Positions 1 to 9,712 of a stretch of DNA of 21,427 nucleotides are shown piece after piece. Every line of letters starts with the position of its first letter. Position 1 is the first letter of the stretch. The stretch is from positions 195,817-217,243 of the forward strand of contig NMRA01000425.1 of NCBI GenBank assembly GCA_002633005.1. Reading direction: 5' to 3'. Under the pieces are notes generated by a model. The model made no database searches, was not told the origin of the DNA, and saw only the letters and a list, made by a program, of their open reading frames with translations. The translations under genes were made by a program, and so were the position numbers. Source of the stretch: Phoronis australis. Lineage: Eukaryota; Phoronida; Phoronidae.

Positions 1-861
1 CTAACATTTAAAGTACATGTATGAACAGTCGCGAGTTTACTGAAGTCTCATTATAAGTACAGAAATGTTTTTGAAAAATAACAGTGACTATCTGAGGAGA
101 GGAATACATAACAAAATAAAATATGGAAACACCAAACAAAAATCAAAACAACACTTACCTGTTGCAATAACGACTTAAACGCAAACGTACTGACCGACTT
201 GCATGAACGGAATGTTAGTTGAACATGTTAGTAGAACAAAACTGTCTCAATGAAATTTTCATGGTTTACAGGTTTAAGAAGATCCACCGCTCCGTATATA
301 AGTCCAGCAGAATATATGGCCAATTTGCGTATCTTAAAATTTTCCCTAAAAAGTATTTTTACATAAGACGTTTGGTTTCCCGAACTTATATACGGAAATC
401 GGTGGTAATACTTCCCAAAATTATTTACCCTTGCTGCAGGTAAGGCATCACCTCGGGTAAAAATAGAAAAATAATAATTAGCAATGTAACAGTCAACACA
501 ATTAAACACACTTACAGCTGAAATGCCTCTAAAACTATCTTAAGTAATACAAAAAGCATGGTCTGTAGTTGAAGATCACGTTTCTTTTTTGTCTCAAAAC
601 TATCAACTGAAGACGGTGAAATGGACAAGAAGACAAGGTCCTGTGAAAAGTAGATATGGAACTCCAGGTCGGAAACACCTATAAGGTCCCAGGTTCGTTG
701 CATCGGACTGCAGGTCCTGCATTCCTGTTAGCCTACCTCTAGGACAGCAAGAAGCAACGACTATCAAATCTGATTCAACTGATTTGTCATTTTTCGAAAT
801 GATTGGAGGATTTTCTTACGGTCGCTGCAGACAGAGATCGAGTGCCACAGGGTACCGCTTG
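1..861. other. No recognisable gene; two minus-strand splice-donor-like sites
   Basis: No protein family is recognisable in any frame. On the minus strand there are two good matches to a 5' splice donor: CAG|GTAAGTGT with the cut between 159 and 158, and a GTAAGTGTG near 510 that directly follows an open minus-strand frame (703 to 512). Such sites could mark exons of a minus-strand gene, but the sequence before the first donor has stops in all three frames close by, so any exon there would be non-coding. Chance occurrence is quite possible. The stretch also holds a small hairpin element, listed separately. Confidence 0.3.
284..405. repeat. Short inverted-repeat (foldback) element
   Basis: The left arm at 284-303 (CCACCGCTCCGTATATAAGT) and the right arm at 384-405 are reverse complements apart from a small indel and mismatch near the CCACCG end. 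The 13-nt core TCCGTATATAAGT is perfectly paired. The loop is about 80 nt and AT-rich. Size and form fit a tiny MITE or a solo hairpin. No target-site duplication could be recognised. Confidence 0.5.
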
Positions 862-998
862 GGCGGCGCAGCACTGAAAAAATTGGAGGGCTAAAGCCCC
901 CTCAGACCCCTGTGGTGCATCGCATATTGACCACGCGTGGCGTAGCACTGAAAAAAGTGGGAGGTTATAGCCCCCCAGTCCCCTATGGTGCGCCGCCC
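862..998. repeat. Two direct GC-rich units inside inverted GGCGGCGCA ends
   Basis: Two units of about 55 bp (about 867-923 and 939-996) share the order AGCACTGAAAAAA-TGG, a GAGG-TAGCCCCC block, then CCCCT-TGGTGC. Unit 1 contains the palindrome GGGCTAAAGCCC. The pair is bracketed by GGGCGGCGCA at 861-870 and its inverse TGCGCCGCCC near 989-998, and each unit ends in a similar inverted pair. The stretch is markedly more GC-rich than its surroundings. It looks like a small dispersed repeat duplicated in tandem; the family was not identified. Confidence 0.5.
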
Positions 999-2320
999 AT
1001 GTCCCGGTGTCCTCAGTTGTCGGGTATCATCTTAATCTCGGGACACAATGGAGTCCAGGGTGTTGTACCTCAGACGGTACAAGGCACGAATTAACAAGAC
1101 CACAAGTACACAGACCAGTGGATGATCAATCAAAATTAGGTCGCCGCATATTCAATATTTTTAGGTCTTCATAGGGGTAAAGCTCGTAACGCTAGGACTT
1201 CACTAAAAAGCAAGAATTCATGAAATTACGTGACATATTGTGTATTTTCAGTTGAAAACGTGATTTTGGCTAGACTTTTCTATTCCCAAGACAGCTACTG
1301 AACTCTACCCTAGTCTTCGTCCAGGGCCGCAAGGGTGAGAATCTCACGAGCACGCTAGTCTGAAGACTTCGAGACGTATGGTCAAGTATTGCAAGCGAAG
1401 CACACGATCACACCATCTTCTTTAGCGAGATTCTTGCGTCTGTGATGATTATCAGAGATAGAGAATTTGTAAGGGTAGTGAAGCGTGGTTACGTGGGTGT
1501 ATATTAGTTTTTGATATGTGTTATAGTACAGGCACTTACACAACACTAAGGCAGCGATGCAGTGTCCCTGTAGCAAATGCGTGTGCGGCACTCTGCCAGC
1601 GCGCCGTTCTGAGTGCTGGGCCTTACACCGCTTAACACATTACACGAATGAGCACTACCAAGAAGACACTGAAAAACGAAAGACGTTTGAACTGCAAACA
1701 GATTTTTAATGAAAAAGTTTCGTTTCAACCCAAAAATTGCGTTGTCAGAGGCACGTCTGAATGTTAGTCAGTGGTGGCTCATTCCTTGCTAACTGTCCCA
1801 TTCAAAATTATTAAGCAAGCCCAGAACGGCTGCACGAAGATTTTAATCATTCGCCGGGATGCAGGTAAGTGGCAGCAAAACTTATTGTCCGGCGATAGTT
1901 GGGCATTTGCAAAGGCCAGGACGTTTTAAAATAAAAACGTTTCGTAAACACGCAAGTTGATGTCAGGCGTGCATGTTCAATGTCACAGTCGGGAGTCGAA
2001 CAGCACGGCCTATTTAAACCAGAGCACATGTTACGCTACAACGAAAAGTTGCAGCCTTCGGTGTATTTCCTATTTGTATTTTCATCAGAAATTTTCGTTA
2101 GGCGGAACTCGGTGATTCTTTTCATAGCTAAAGCGCCAAACACAAGCTAAACGCAAGACAATCGAGTAACGGTCGTGACATCGTCAAGACAAGGTAAAAA
2201 TTACAAACCCGTTATACCGATTCTCGGACTCGAGCCTTATACAGTAGTAATCATCCGTTGAACGCTTTAGTGACACGGGAGTTGCGTCGATCCCAAATTA
2301 CCATATCTAAAATTTTCCTT
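999..2320. other. Unassigned non-coding stretch
   Basis: Only short open frames without recognisable domains are present. There is a plus-strand donor-like CAGGTAAGTGG at about 1861-1871. A T-arm-like string near 1987-1996 was considered and rejected as a tRNA gene. Nothing else could be supported. Confidence 0.4.
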
Positions 2321-2492
2321 GTCCGAAAGTCGCGGGACAAAATTCTGATGTTTATGATAATGTCCGAAATTCGAGGATCTTTGAAAAACAGTTTTTGGAC
2401 CTTGTACGAATTTCGTGGACTATGAAAAACTCATTTCGTAAATATTTATTCTTGGTCGAAAATGGCGGGCCGTCCGAAAATCACGCGACTTT
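2321..2492. repeat. Degenerate tandem repeat, about 41-nt period
   Basis: A motif close to GTCCGAAA-TCGCGGGAC recurs at 2321, 2362, about 2404 (GTACGAATTTCGTGGAC) and 2472 (GTCCGAAAATCACGCGAC). The second and third units also share the following block, CTTTGAAAAACAGTTTT against CTATGAAAAACTCATTT. The spacings are 41, 42 and about 68 nt. Divergence is substantial, so this is an old array or a repeated sub-part of a decayed element. Confidence 0.45.
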
Positions 2493-4380
2493 ACCGTAAC
2501 AAACAACTGCCAATAATTGCTTTAACATAGATTCCAGGATTTTTGGACCTTTAAGCTAATGAATTTTAAGTGGCTTATTAGATACTGTGATAACCAAACT
2601 TTTTACAGCAAAAACCAGCGAACAGCTTAAGTAACAGATGTACAAAGTATGAATTATGTATAGTAAACACTGCCTAAGGAATGGAACAAATTAATGTGAC
2701 TAATGGTTTTAGAAATGCCTGGATGTTAGCTACAGTATGTGAGTTTTCTGAAATATGATATTAAATTACGGTAAAAATTCTCCTGTCTCTGAAATGTCTT
2801 AGAATGAGGCTGACAGTAAGTTTGCAGCGCTGATCTTGTTGGTAGAATAACTCACACACAAAAGCATATTATCAGTTGACCTGGAGTTGTTCACTATGTT
2901 TTCTGTGTTCAACACCCCCATGGAAATCAACTCCATAATTTTTAATAAGAAGATATAATAATTGATGAATGTTCAAAATTAAAATAATTGAATGTATGTT
3001 ACTAATCCAGCTATAGCATAATGCAATTCAAAAATAAACCTGTAGAAGTCTGTGAGGTGGGACTCTACGTTATCATTTTTATAAAGTAAGTCTAGAAATT
3101 GATTGATTTTTTGACTTGCATTGTTCAAAATTAAGTTTTTGTTGGGAATTTCCTACTCAAAGGACAAATATGACCGAAAAGTATAAATCTGCCAAAATAG
3201 TTGATGTATATATGTTTAAAGTTTCACTTCATTTGAACAAAACTTTCAGCCATCTGTTGACAAGTATCTTGGAACACTGCAATAATGATTTTCTAACACT
3301 AACAGGATGTTTAAACTTTTCTCATAAGTGTGTCCCTAGTCAGTGCAAGTCACTTATCTGGGACTAATAAAATAAATAAGAAGGCAATGCAGTAGCTTTC
3401 TCTAAGTCCTTACTCGGTTTAGATAATGGAAAACATACTCCTGCAGTAGAGGATAATATTTGTACACCCCATCATCTGTGAATCAGATATGGCTAGTACC
3501 GTACTTCTCCAGGTTACCGCCCATCCCGAAATTGACAAATTGCCAGTTTTAAGCCCCCATGCTTGGCTCACCGCCAGCTTCCAATTAATACGACTGAGAA
3601 TTTTTCAAATATGCCTTGTCTCTTTGAACAAAATTAGCCTGGTTTAACGCCTACACCCTGATTTAGAGTTCCTGAAATTAAGCTCCTGGGCAGGAACTGA
3701 AATGAGCATGGTATTGCCGTTCTCTATTCTAGGATTTCCCTTGGTCAAATTTCCTTTATCGCAGGTTTGGTGTATCAATTTTGTTTGATTTAACTGTTTG
3801 TAAAGCATAACAAGCCTGGTATCACAGACATTATTTGGGGAATTCATTTTGGTTCAATGTGGTGTTCCTTGGATGTGGTTGTGTTTACTTGTTCATGTAC
3901 TTCATGAGTTGATGACAGTGTAAATTATCTTACCACTGAGATGCTGACTTCATCTTAGGAATCAAAAGCAATGCCAAGCCATCATTTTTGCTTTTGAAAT
4001 CTGGGCTTCATTTGTTCTGTTTTCCTTTTTTGTAAATCGTCTTTTTGCCACGCTATTTTTGAGCGAACTGTTGAAAATTCAGGGTCCTGTATCACTTGAC
4101 TCGTGGACCAGGCAGTCTCGCCACCTGGTGACTGACTAGTTGTTGGAAAAATGTGACAAATCGGTACAGACTTGTAGAAAAATATTCTGTTGTTGAATGT
4201 ATGCGACAAGTAAATACTTTTAAAAATACGGTGAATGAGTTATGTTGTCTAACTTTCACCATGAATTCTTGGCCAAGCGCACGACACGATGAGCTACAGA
4301 TCGCATTTGCAGCTCAGGCTCAAGCCCACCCGTAATTTACTTCACTGAAATTGATTCTCAAGACTGTTACTGTATTTGCC
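2493..4380. other. Unassigned AT-rich non-coding stretch
   Basis: No coding family, RNA gene or clear repeat boundary is visible. Around 3515-3660 several CCGCCCAT, AAGCCCCCATGC and AACGCC strings resemble the motif repeated at 4381-4452 and at about 5099, which may mean one decayed repeat family is scattered here. Short open frames (for example 3116-3367 plus) have no recognisable domain and are treated as chance. Confidence 0.4.
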
Positions 4381-4452
4381 CTAATAAGCGCCCATGCCCC
4401 TATGAGTGCTCCCCACGAGTTTTCAGACTTCGCTAAAATAAGCGCCCAGCCC
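4381..4452. repeat. Paired ATAAGCGCCC motif, probable decayed repeat
   Basis: CTAATAAGCGCCCATGCCCC (4381-4400) and CTAAAATAAGCGCCCAGCCC (4433-4452) are near-copies in the same orientation about 52 bp apart. Related strings occur at about 3515, 3555 and 5099. The ends of the parent element are not defined. Confidence 0.3.
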
Positions 4453-5275
4453 TTGAACGTGTACATGGGAAAATGCCTTACTTACAGTACTAAAGTTCTA
4501 CAGTAATGTCTCCAATTTATCAATAAGATCCGAAAGTCCTGAAAAAATCATTGTGCGCGGAACTAATTGTAGACCACGAGCCTCGCTGTTATGTCGGTAT
4601 TTAGCCGTGAGTATACACTTCATTGAAACTTCCTCCGTGCTTCAAAAAGAACGCAAAAGTTTTGCCGATCTTGCGAGGAACCTGTTCCACTTATGGTCTG
4701 GCCTTTCAGAACAAATGCAGATTTAGTTATTTGATTAAAACCCGAACAGACCACAATCCCGAGTCTAGTCATTCAGATAACAAGGTTATTTTCTTTCAAA
4801 AAAATTACCTTCACCCAGAATAGGATCCCAGTCACATTGAATTACTCAAGAATCAATACGTATGAAGTGAACACCTTTTGGAAGGACTTAGTCAATGTGA
4901 TGTCAGATCCTTTGAATATCTATCACATTTTCATTTAATTACTTATTATCATCATTATGATTATTATTATTTTTTGTTGTTGTTGACACTTTATGGTCAC
5001 ATAAATTTAAAAGTCCTCACTTCAAATTGTTTGAATGCATTATTTAGGTTTTGGTGTAGGTTCAAATTTTCACACAGCCCCAATTAAATTTCACCTTTAA
5101 CGCCCATGTTTGGCTAACCTAACTTTTCTTAAGCAATTAATTTTTTAAAGTTAAAAAAAATCTTCAGTTTCAGTCCACGTTTGCAATTTATTTCAGCCAA
5201 TGTTTTATTGCTGTGTAGTCATTGCTAATGTGATAATTGTTCTGCTCTCCATGAAAAGAACTTATTTAGACGAGT
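4453..5275. other. Unassigned non-coding stretch with simple sequence
   Basis: It contains low-complexity ATT/GTT runs near 4940-4985 and an A-rich run near 5150. No gene or element boundary is recognisable until the MITE at 5276. Confidence 0.4.
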
Positions 5276-5772
5276 GGCCCTTTCATATTGACTTAACTCC
5301 GGTATGAGTGGAGCGTCGACGTAAACAGCGTAGTTAACTGGACCGTTCATACTGGCTTTGGTAGTTAATAAACATTGAAGTAAACGGTAGGTGACACTGT
5401 CGTCATCGATGTCCTCGCAAGGTAACGCTGCTTGCTAAGATTGTTTTCATTGTGACAATTTGGGAACATTTACATGTGCCAATTGACATTAAACTTATTT
5501 TTAAAGTGATTAGAGCAAAATATAAGCAGCTATTAGTGATGGCATTTAGCCCTGTAACTGTTGACGATAACAGTGGCACTTGGCGATAACTTCGATTGGA
5601 CTGAATTTAACCGTTCATACTGTACCGCAGCATCGACACTGTGCTGTTAAATCCACCTGTTAACTGCGATGTTAATTGGAGCTGTTAACTGCGATCCAGG
5701 ACCGGAGTTAAGCGTTCATACCGACCGCAACTCCCCAAACCATCGACATGTCGAGTTTAGTATGAAAGGCCC
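5276..5772. mobile_element. MITE-like DNA element, copy 1 of a two-copy family
   Basis: The ends are GGCCCTTTCATA at 5276 and its inverse TATGAAAGGCCC at 5761-5772. A longer internal inverted pair is perfect over 12 bp: CTTAACTCCGGT at 5292-5303 and ACCGGAGTTAAG at 5701-5712. The motif GTTAACTG(CGA) recurs several times inside, and GTTCATAC(T/C)G marks both sub-terminal regions. The element has no coding capacity, so it would have been moved by a transposase encoded elsewhere. A diverged copy in the same orientation lies at 12234-12703, sharing blocks such as GTTAAATCCACCTGTTAACT and GGCGATAACAGTGGC. The superfamily is not assigned because no clear target-site duplication is visible. Confidence 0.75.
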
Positions 5773-6568
5773 TCTAGATATTGAGAGTTGGTGATGCTTA
5801 CTTATCTGGTACAAATCTATTGAAGCAGTACAATGTGCAGTGAAATGGGCAGAGTTTTCAATGTGGTCAATTCAATTCACTTTCAAATGTACTGTCCCAG
5901 CAATGGTCCCAGGCTAGAGTGGTCCAAAGCAATCAAAAGCACCCTGTTGCAGTTGACCTTGTCCTGTCTTAGGTGACGTGGGACACACCTTGTTACCCTA
6001 AAAACTGAACTGATGCACTGACCTGGTGAAATCTACTCTGTTGCCATTCCTGTCAGGCATGAGAATCAACCAGGTGGATCATCATGTCCATGTGATCAAG
6101 CAAGATTTGTTTGAGTACCATGATGGCCTGGTCAGCCTGTTGTGTTCAACCACCTCTGTGAAGCTGCTGCAATAACTTGTGCATCTGGATTCTAGTGGGT
6201 GTGGCCTCTTATCTTCTAAGCTTATCAGTGGAAGAAGAACAGGTGGATTGACAAGTTGTGGGAGTTGAGAAACTGCATAGTGCACTGTTAAATGTTGTGG
6301 ACAGATTGGAATTCAAGCCACACAGGCACTGAGCTGTCTAGACACACAGTAGTGAACTATAAAGAAAATAACAGAAATCAAGAACATGTGTGTTTTTTTC
6401 TTGATTGACATACATATGGGCATTGTGACATTGTGACATATGGTGCTTTGGGGTTTCCTGTCGAGATTTTCTGGTGCACCTGATTGGAGTATTTAAAGAT
6501 GTAAAAGGAGTTTTACTTTGATATCGCATTAAGGTTATCTCCAACCTTATTTAGTGGCCTCCGTAAAG
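5773..6568. other. Unassigned stretch left of the LTR-element remnant
   Basis: A plus-strand open frame of about 53 codons without a clear start runs from about 6017 to 6175 and has no recognisable family. The minus-strand LTR element loses recognisable similarity somewhere near 6540-6569. No second LTR copy (TGTAACAGAG or its complement) is found here, so the 3' half of that element is missing. Confidence 0.4.
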
Positions 6569-6976
6569 TTACGAACGTCCCGTCACATTCTCCCCCCTCT
6601 CAACACTGCTAGGGTCGCCGGACCCAACAACAGATGACACAATTTTCTTTTGAACAGGAGACAGCTCCCCTATCAATGAAATCAACGATGACATATTTTC
6701 ATCACTTTTACCGGCACATTCACGGAGAAATGACTCATCAGTAACAGTAGCTTTTGAAATTTTCAATTTGAAATCCTTGAAATGGTTCTTACGTACAAAA
6801 TTAACACACTTGTTAACCATTTTTTCAGAATCAAAGACGATATAAAAGGATAAGTTAACTCGCCAAGCATGCTTAACGCCATTGCGAATTTCAGCGGGCA
6901 GAAAATTCAACAACTCACCATCCTCACACTCTGGTACGTCACCAACAATCACACATTTGTCACACAGCGAATCCAT
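6569..6976 (-). CDS. Gag-like N-terminal fragment of an LTR retrotransposon
   Basis: This is 135 codons from an ATG at 6976. The same frame is open further upstream to a GTG at 7063, but the internal ATG is the first plausible start. No whole-protein match was recognised. The role is inferred from position, as the first frame after the primer-binding site and leader. The opening LCDKCVIVGDVPECEDGELL has the hydrophobic-strand-then-helix pattern seen at the start of small RRM-like domains, including the N-terminus of PNMA-type Gag-derived proteins; that resemblance is weak. The middle is rich in Lys and hydrophobic residues. The C-terminus (about residues 100-135) is polar, with Ser/Gly/Glu runs. 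It ends at a TAA with no capsid core, zinc knuckle or protease, so it is either truncated or a short first frame. It could also be an unrelated frame. Confidence 0.5.
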   Translation of the reverse strand: MDSLCDKCVIVGDVPECEDGELLNFLPAEIRNGVKHAWRVNLSFYIVFDSEKMVNKCVNFVRKNHFKDFKLKISKATVTDESFLRECAGKSDENMSSLISLIGELSPVQKKIVSSVVGSGDPSSVERGENVTGRS

Positions 6977-7111
6977 GACAAAGGATGAAATATACGGAAC
7001 ATGAACAAACTTAGAATCACCCCAATAATGTGAGATAACTCGACCTACAGCATGAAAATACACTAGCTTAAGAAATTAAAGAACTCTCAATACCCGGCAC
7101 ATCAAGTGAAC

Positions 7112-7309
7112 TTATGTCAAACAACAGTAACACAAAACATTTTCAGTGACACAAAATGCAACTGAGTCCAGTTTCCTGCAGGATAGGGCGTCGTCAAACA
7201 CATAGTCCAGAAAGTTCCGTTCTTGGCGAGCACGAGGATCCGTTCCAGACACCACCACGAACTTGTGACCACAGTAGCAAATTAAGACATTGTCCTTTCC
7301 AGAAAATTC
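7112..7309 (-). other. Open frame without ATG in the LTR-element leader
   Basis: Sixty-five sense codons are open between TAA stops, in the same phase as the Gag-like frame 49 nt further on. The intervening stretch carries a stop. It contains the string FVVVSGTDPRARQERNFLDY. No family is recognised. It may be a degraded upstream part of the same coding frame or a chance open stretch in the 5' leader. The run lacks an ATG, so it is not called as a gene. Confidence 0.3.
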
Positions 7310-7426
7310 TTACCCGAGTCGCGACATAAATCTTGTAAAGTCAGCAAGCAGTTCAACTTTCCATGCAAGGCCGTAGCACGGTCATAATTTTACAGACGTC
7401 GTCAGAGAAAAGTTCTGGTTTGTTCG

Positions 7427-7443
7427 ATTTACGTTGGGCGCCA
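7427..7443 (-). promoter_or_regulatory. tRNA(Lys)-type primer-binding site
   Basis: Read on the minus strand from 7443, TGGCGCCCAACGT is complementary to the 3' end of a lysine tRNA (the Lys1,2-type primer used by several retroelements). The first 13 positions fit that class and the following bases diverge. It sits two bases inside the LTR-like CA terminus at 7446, the normal position for priming minus-strand DNA synthesis. Confidence 0.75.
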
Positions 7444-7445
7444 AA

Positions 7446-7678
7446 TGTAACAGAGCAAGTCTCCACTGAACCTCAAAATATGTATTTTCTCTCATCAGGC
7501 ATTCGTTTCAGTTCAATTTGCACATGATAACATCGCTAGCGACAGGCTTAGGAGAAGGGTGTTTCCTTCTTTTGCTTTCATGGAAAGTTGATGTTATCAT
7601 GTGCAAATTGAACTGAAACGAATGCCTGATGAGAGAAAATACATATTTTGAGGTTCAGTGGAGACTTGCTCTGTTACA
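7446..7678 (-). repeat. LTR-like terminus forming a perfect 89-bp foldback
   Basis: Bases 7446-7534 and 7590-7678 are perfect reverse complements over 89 bp, with a 55-bp non-paired loop (7535-7589). The outermost bases are TGTAACA and TGTTACA, so the unit as a whole is 233 bp and has TG...CA ends. The left end abuts the primer-binding site and the right end abuts unrelated sequence. No TATA box or AATAAA is evident inside. Ordinary LTRs have only a few bases of terminal inversion, so arms of 89 bp without a mismatch are exceptional. Either the LTR is itself palindromic, or one end was copied back on itself during replication, or the sequence assembly folded a read. Confidence 0.7.
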
Positions 7679-7905
7679 ATTCTAACTCGCATAGCTTTGT
7701 CAACTAGTAAAAGTATACATTTTCTGAAAGAACAAAGACCAGGAAATGTAAATATACTTTTTGTATTTATGTTCCATTATTATTTTTACGTAAAAGCCTT
7801 TTTAAGTCAAAATTTCATTTTTAAGAAAGGTACATTCATAGCACAAAGTAACCCTTCGGTTGATTTTAATGAAATCATTTTTAAATGAAAATTTCACCAG
7901 TTACA

Positions 7906-8070
7906 TCAAAAACGCTGTTAGGAATTTTCGATTAGTCTGTTCGTTTGGTTTCTATTACAAATCAACTTGCAAAACGAAAGGTATTTTTTTAAAAAAATAG
8001 AGTCGTATTGGTCTTTGTCACAGTATGCAAAAACTAGGCCTTTATATCAAAAATCCTAACAGCGTTTTGA
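7906..8070. repeat. Inverted repeat, 22-23 bp arms
   Basis: The left arm 7906-7927 and right arm 8049-8070 (both containing the CTAACAGCG / CGCTGTTAG core) pair almost completely, with one A/T slip near AAATCCT. The loop of about 120 nt includes an A/T homopolymer stretch (7983-8000). It has the size and form of a short palindromic MITE remnant. Confidence 0.45.
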
Positions 8071-9363
8071 GATTGATGACTATATATTAAGTTTGGAAAG
8101 TTTCCGAGAAATCCATCGAACGGTTTTTGAGAACCAGTGTTTCTAAGTTCAAATAAAGTCAATTTGCCAAAGCCGAGAAAAAGCCGATTAAACTAGGACA
8201 AGGGAAAATCTCGAAGTCTTCGGTTAATTATTCGGTGAAAATTTGCTTTTGGTAGACATAACCTATACAGTCTTTAACTATGTTAGCTATTTCAACGTTC
8301 ACTCGCAATGTCAACTGATTTTGCAGTGCGTAACTTACTTAATTATCATTAAAACCTCAAATAGATGTATCTTTTCCAGCCAACTTTTACTGTTATTTAC
8401 GACCTACTTTCTAAGTAGGTCACAGTTCATAGCCTGTAAACGTCGCGTGCTGGGAGACTGATACGAAACCAAGTAAGAAATGGATTACAAAAATCGAATC
8501 GGTGGTTGAAGTACCGGTATATTGTTAGCATGAGATCAAAACATCGAAATGTCAACTTATTAATTGAATTAAGGAATTACGGGGAGGATTTATCTCTTTT
8601 CACAACTTTCTGTGTTCATGACCACAGAGGCTTGGCTAGGCGACTCGTAGCATTCGTTTTCAATGCCAATGGTCCTATGCATGTAGATGCACATTACTCC
8701 CTTAGGATCAAAACTACGTTTTGTCTTTGTTTTCCCTGGCTCCATTCTATCATAAGTACACCTCGTTGGCTCAATGTTGTGGCGACTTTGTGAATGAAAG
8801 GACTGAGGATATAGGAAGCTGTTCTGTACCTGGCGAGAGATTCTATGTAATTAGTAAACAAATATCCACGCGATTGTGCGGTTCCAAGGTGGTTCTGCTA
8901 AATCTTTTTTATCGTTACATGGTATATATTTTGTATTTGAAGTTCCCCGAGAATGAAGGTAAGGTATTTTGCTAAACACAATGAAATATTGTAAAAATGG
9001 CCAATTTTTGTGAATAAGGTTGGAAATATCCTTAAGTGAGTTTGCATGTGATGGATTACAAATATTTGAATTTCTAAACAGTACCCATTCTGAAAGATTC
9101 TTAATGAAGCACAGAAGGTAATAGATGGGGGTAGTGATTAATAAAAGTGTGTGGGAGGGTTTAAAAGAGTGTTGCAATTTAAACATTGTTCACCTTAATG
9201 ACACTTAGTATTTTATTGGGATTTCTTTTGTTTAAAGTGTACACAACATGACTCTAGTACCTCAAAATAAATTTTATTATTATATCTTACTTGATTTCAG
9301 TGCCTTTAGTGCACAGCTCATAAAGAAACACGCAAAAATTGGAAAAAATAATAGTTATGTACA
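8071..9363. other. Unassigned stretch with several short open frames
   Basis: Frames at 8243-8461 and 8506-8793 (plus) and 8851-9186 (minus) overlap each other and show no recognisable domain, signal or repeat. A small perfect hairpin GACCTAC-7nt-GTAGGTC lies at 8401-8421. An acceptor-like TTACTTGATTTCAG ends at about 9300. Nothing supports a real gene. Confidence 0.4.
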
Positions 9364-9416
9364 ACGTCATGGGTTGAACCCAAGTCGTTCGCCATACTGT
9401 TCGGATCAGAGACAAA

Positions 9417-9712
9417 GTGTATAGAGTGAAGAGAAAGCAAAGTATATTTAGCGTCGAGAAGGTTCGTAGAGGGATCAAAAGATGTGTTTCCGGAGGCTGC
9501 AGCAACAGCAGCCAGGCGGAAAACGTCTCGGTGTTCCGAAGGACACCAAAGTTGCGCAGAAGTGGCATGGCTTCGTGCGCCGAACGAGAGTGTGGGACGT
9601 CATCGTGGACCAAGCGATTCGGTCCGGGGCCACTCTGTGTTCTGCCCACTTTGAGGACTCGTGTTTCGACTCCAGTCACAGGAGACATTACGATGAAGGC
9701 CTGGTTCAATAA
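9417..9712 (+). pseudogene. THAP-type zinc-finger domain, frame-broken
   Basis: THAP domains are C2CH zinc-binding DNA-binding domains of about 90 residues. The first half is read in one frame: RCVSGGCSNSSQAENVSVF, with zinc Cys codons at 9483 and 9498 (C-x4-C). The second half is in another frame: PKDTKVAQKWHGFV, the conserved Trp, then LCSAHFEDSCF with Cys at 9638 and His at 9647 (C-x2-H). The spacing fits the family once the two frames are joined. The break lies near 9531-9537 and looks like a small deletion between the VSVF and PKD blocks. The frame is open upstream to 9378 but has no ATG, and it stops shortly after HRRHYDEGLVQ, before the usual AVPxxF closing motif. It is a decayed copy, probably from a transposon. 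Confidence 0.8.

Larger units (their letters stand above)
6569..7678 (-). mobile_element. Truncated LTR retrotransposon (5' portion), minus strand
   Basis: In minus-strand order: an LTR-like terminus (7678 to 7446) that starts TG and ends CA; two spacer bases; a primer-binding site TGGCGCCCAACGT (7443 to 7431); a leader of about 450 nt; and a first open frame (6976 to 6569) placed where Gag begins. The tRNA-type primer site directly inside an LTR ending in CA is the diagnostic arrangement for an LTR retrotransposon. No protease, reverse transcriptase, RNase H or integrase and no 3' LTR are seen, so the copy is strongly truncated. Ty3-like or Bel-like class cannot be decided without the polymerase. 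Confidence 0.75.

Noticed and set aside
1975-2005. tRNA T-arm on the minus strand (TTCGACTCCCG)
   Set aside because: No A box, anticodon arm or acceptor stem could be found at the right distance.
7615-7650. Hammerhead ribozyme core (CCTGATGAG then GAAA)
   Set aside because: There is no room for stem II between the two conserved blocks, and the flanks do not form stems I and III.
8506-9186. Overlapping 84-111-codon frames on both strands
   Set aside because: They overlap each other, have no family resemblance, and are of a length expected by chance.
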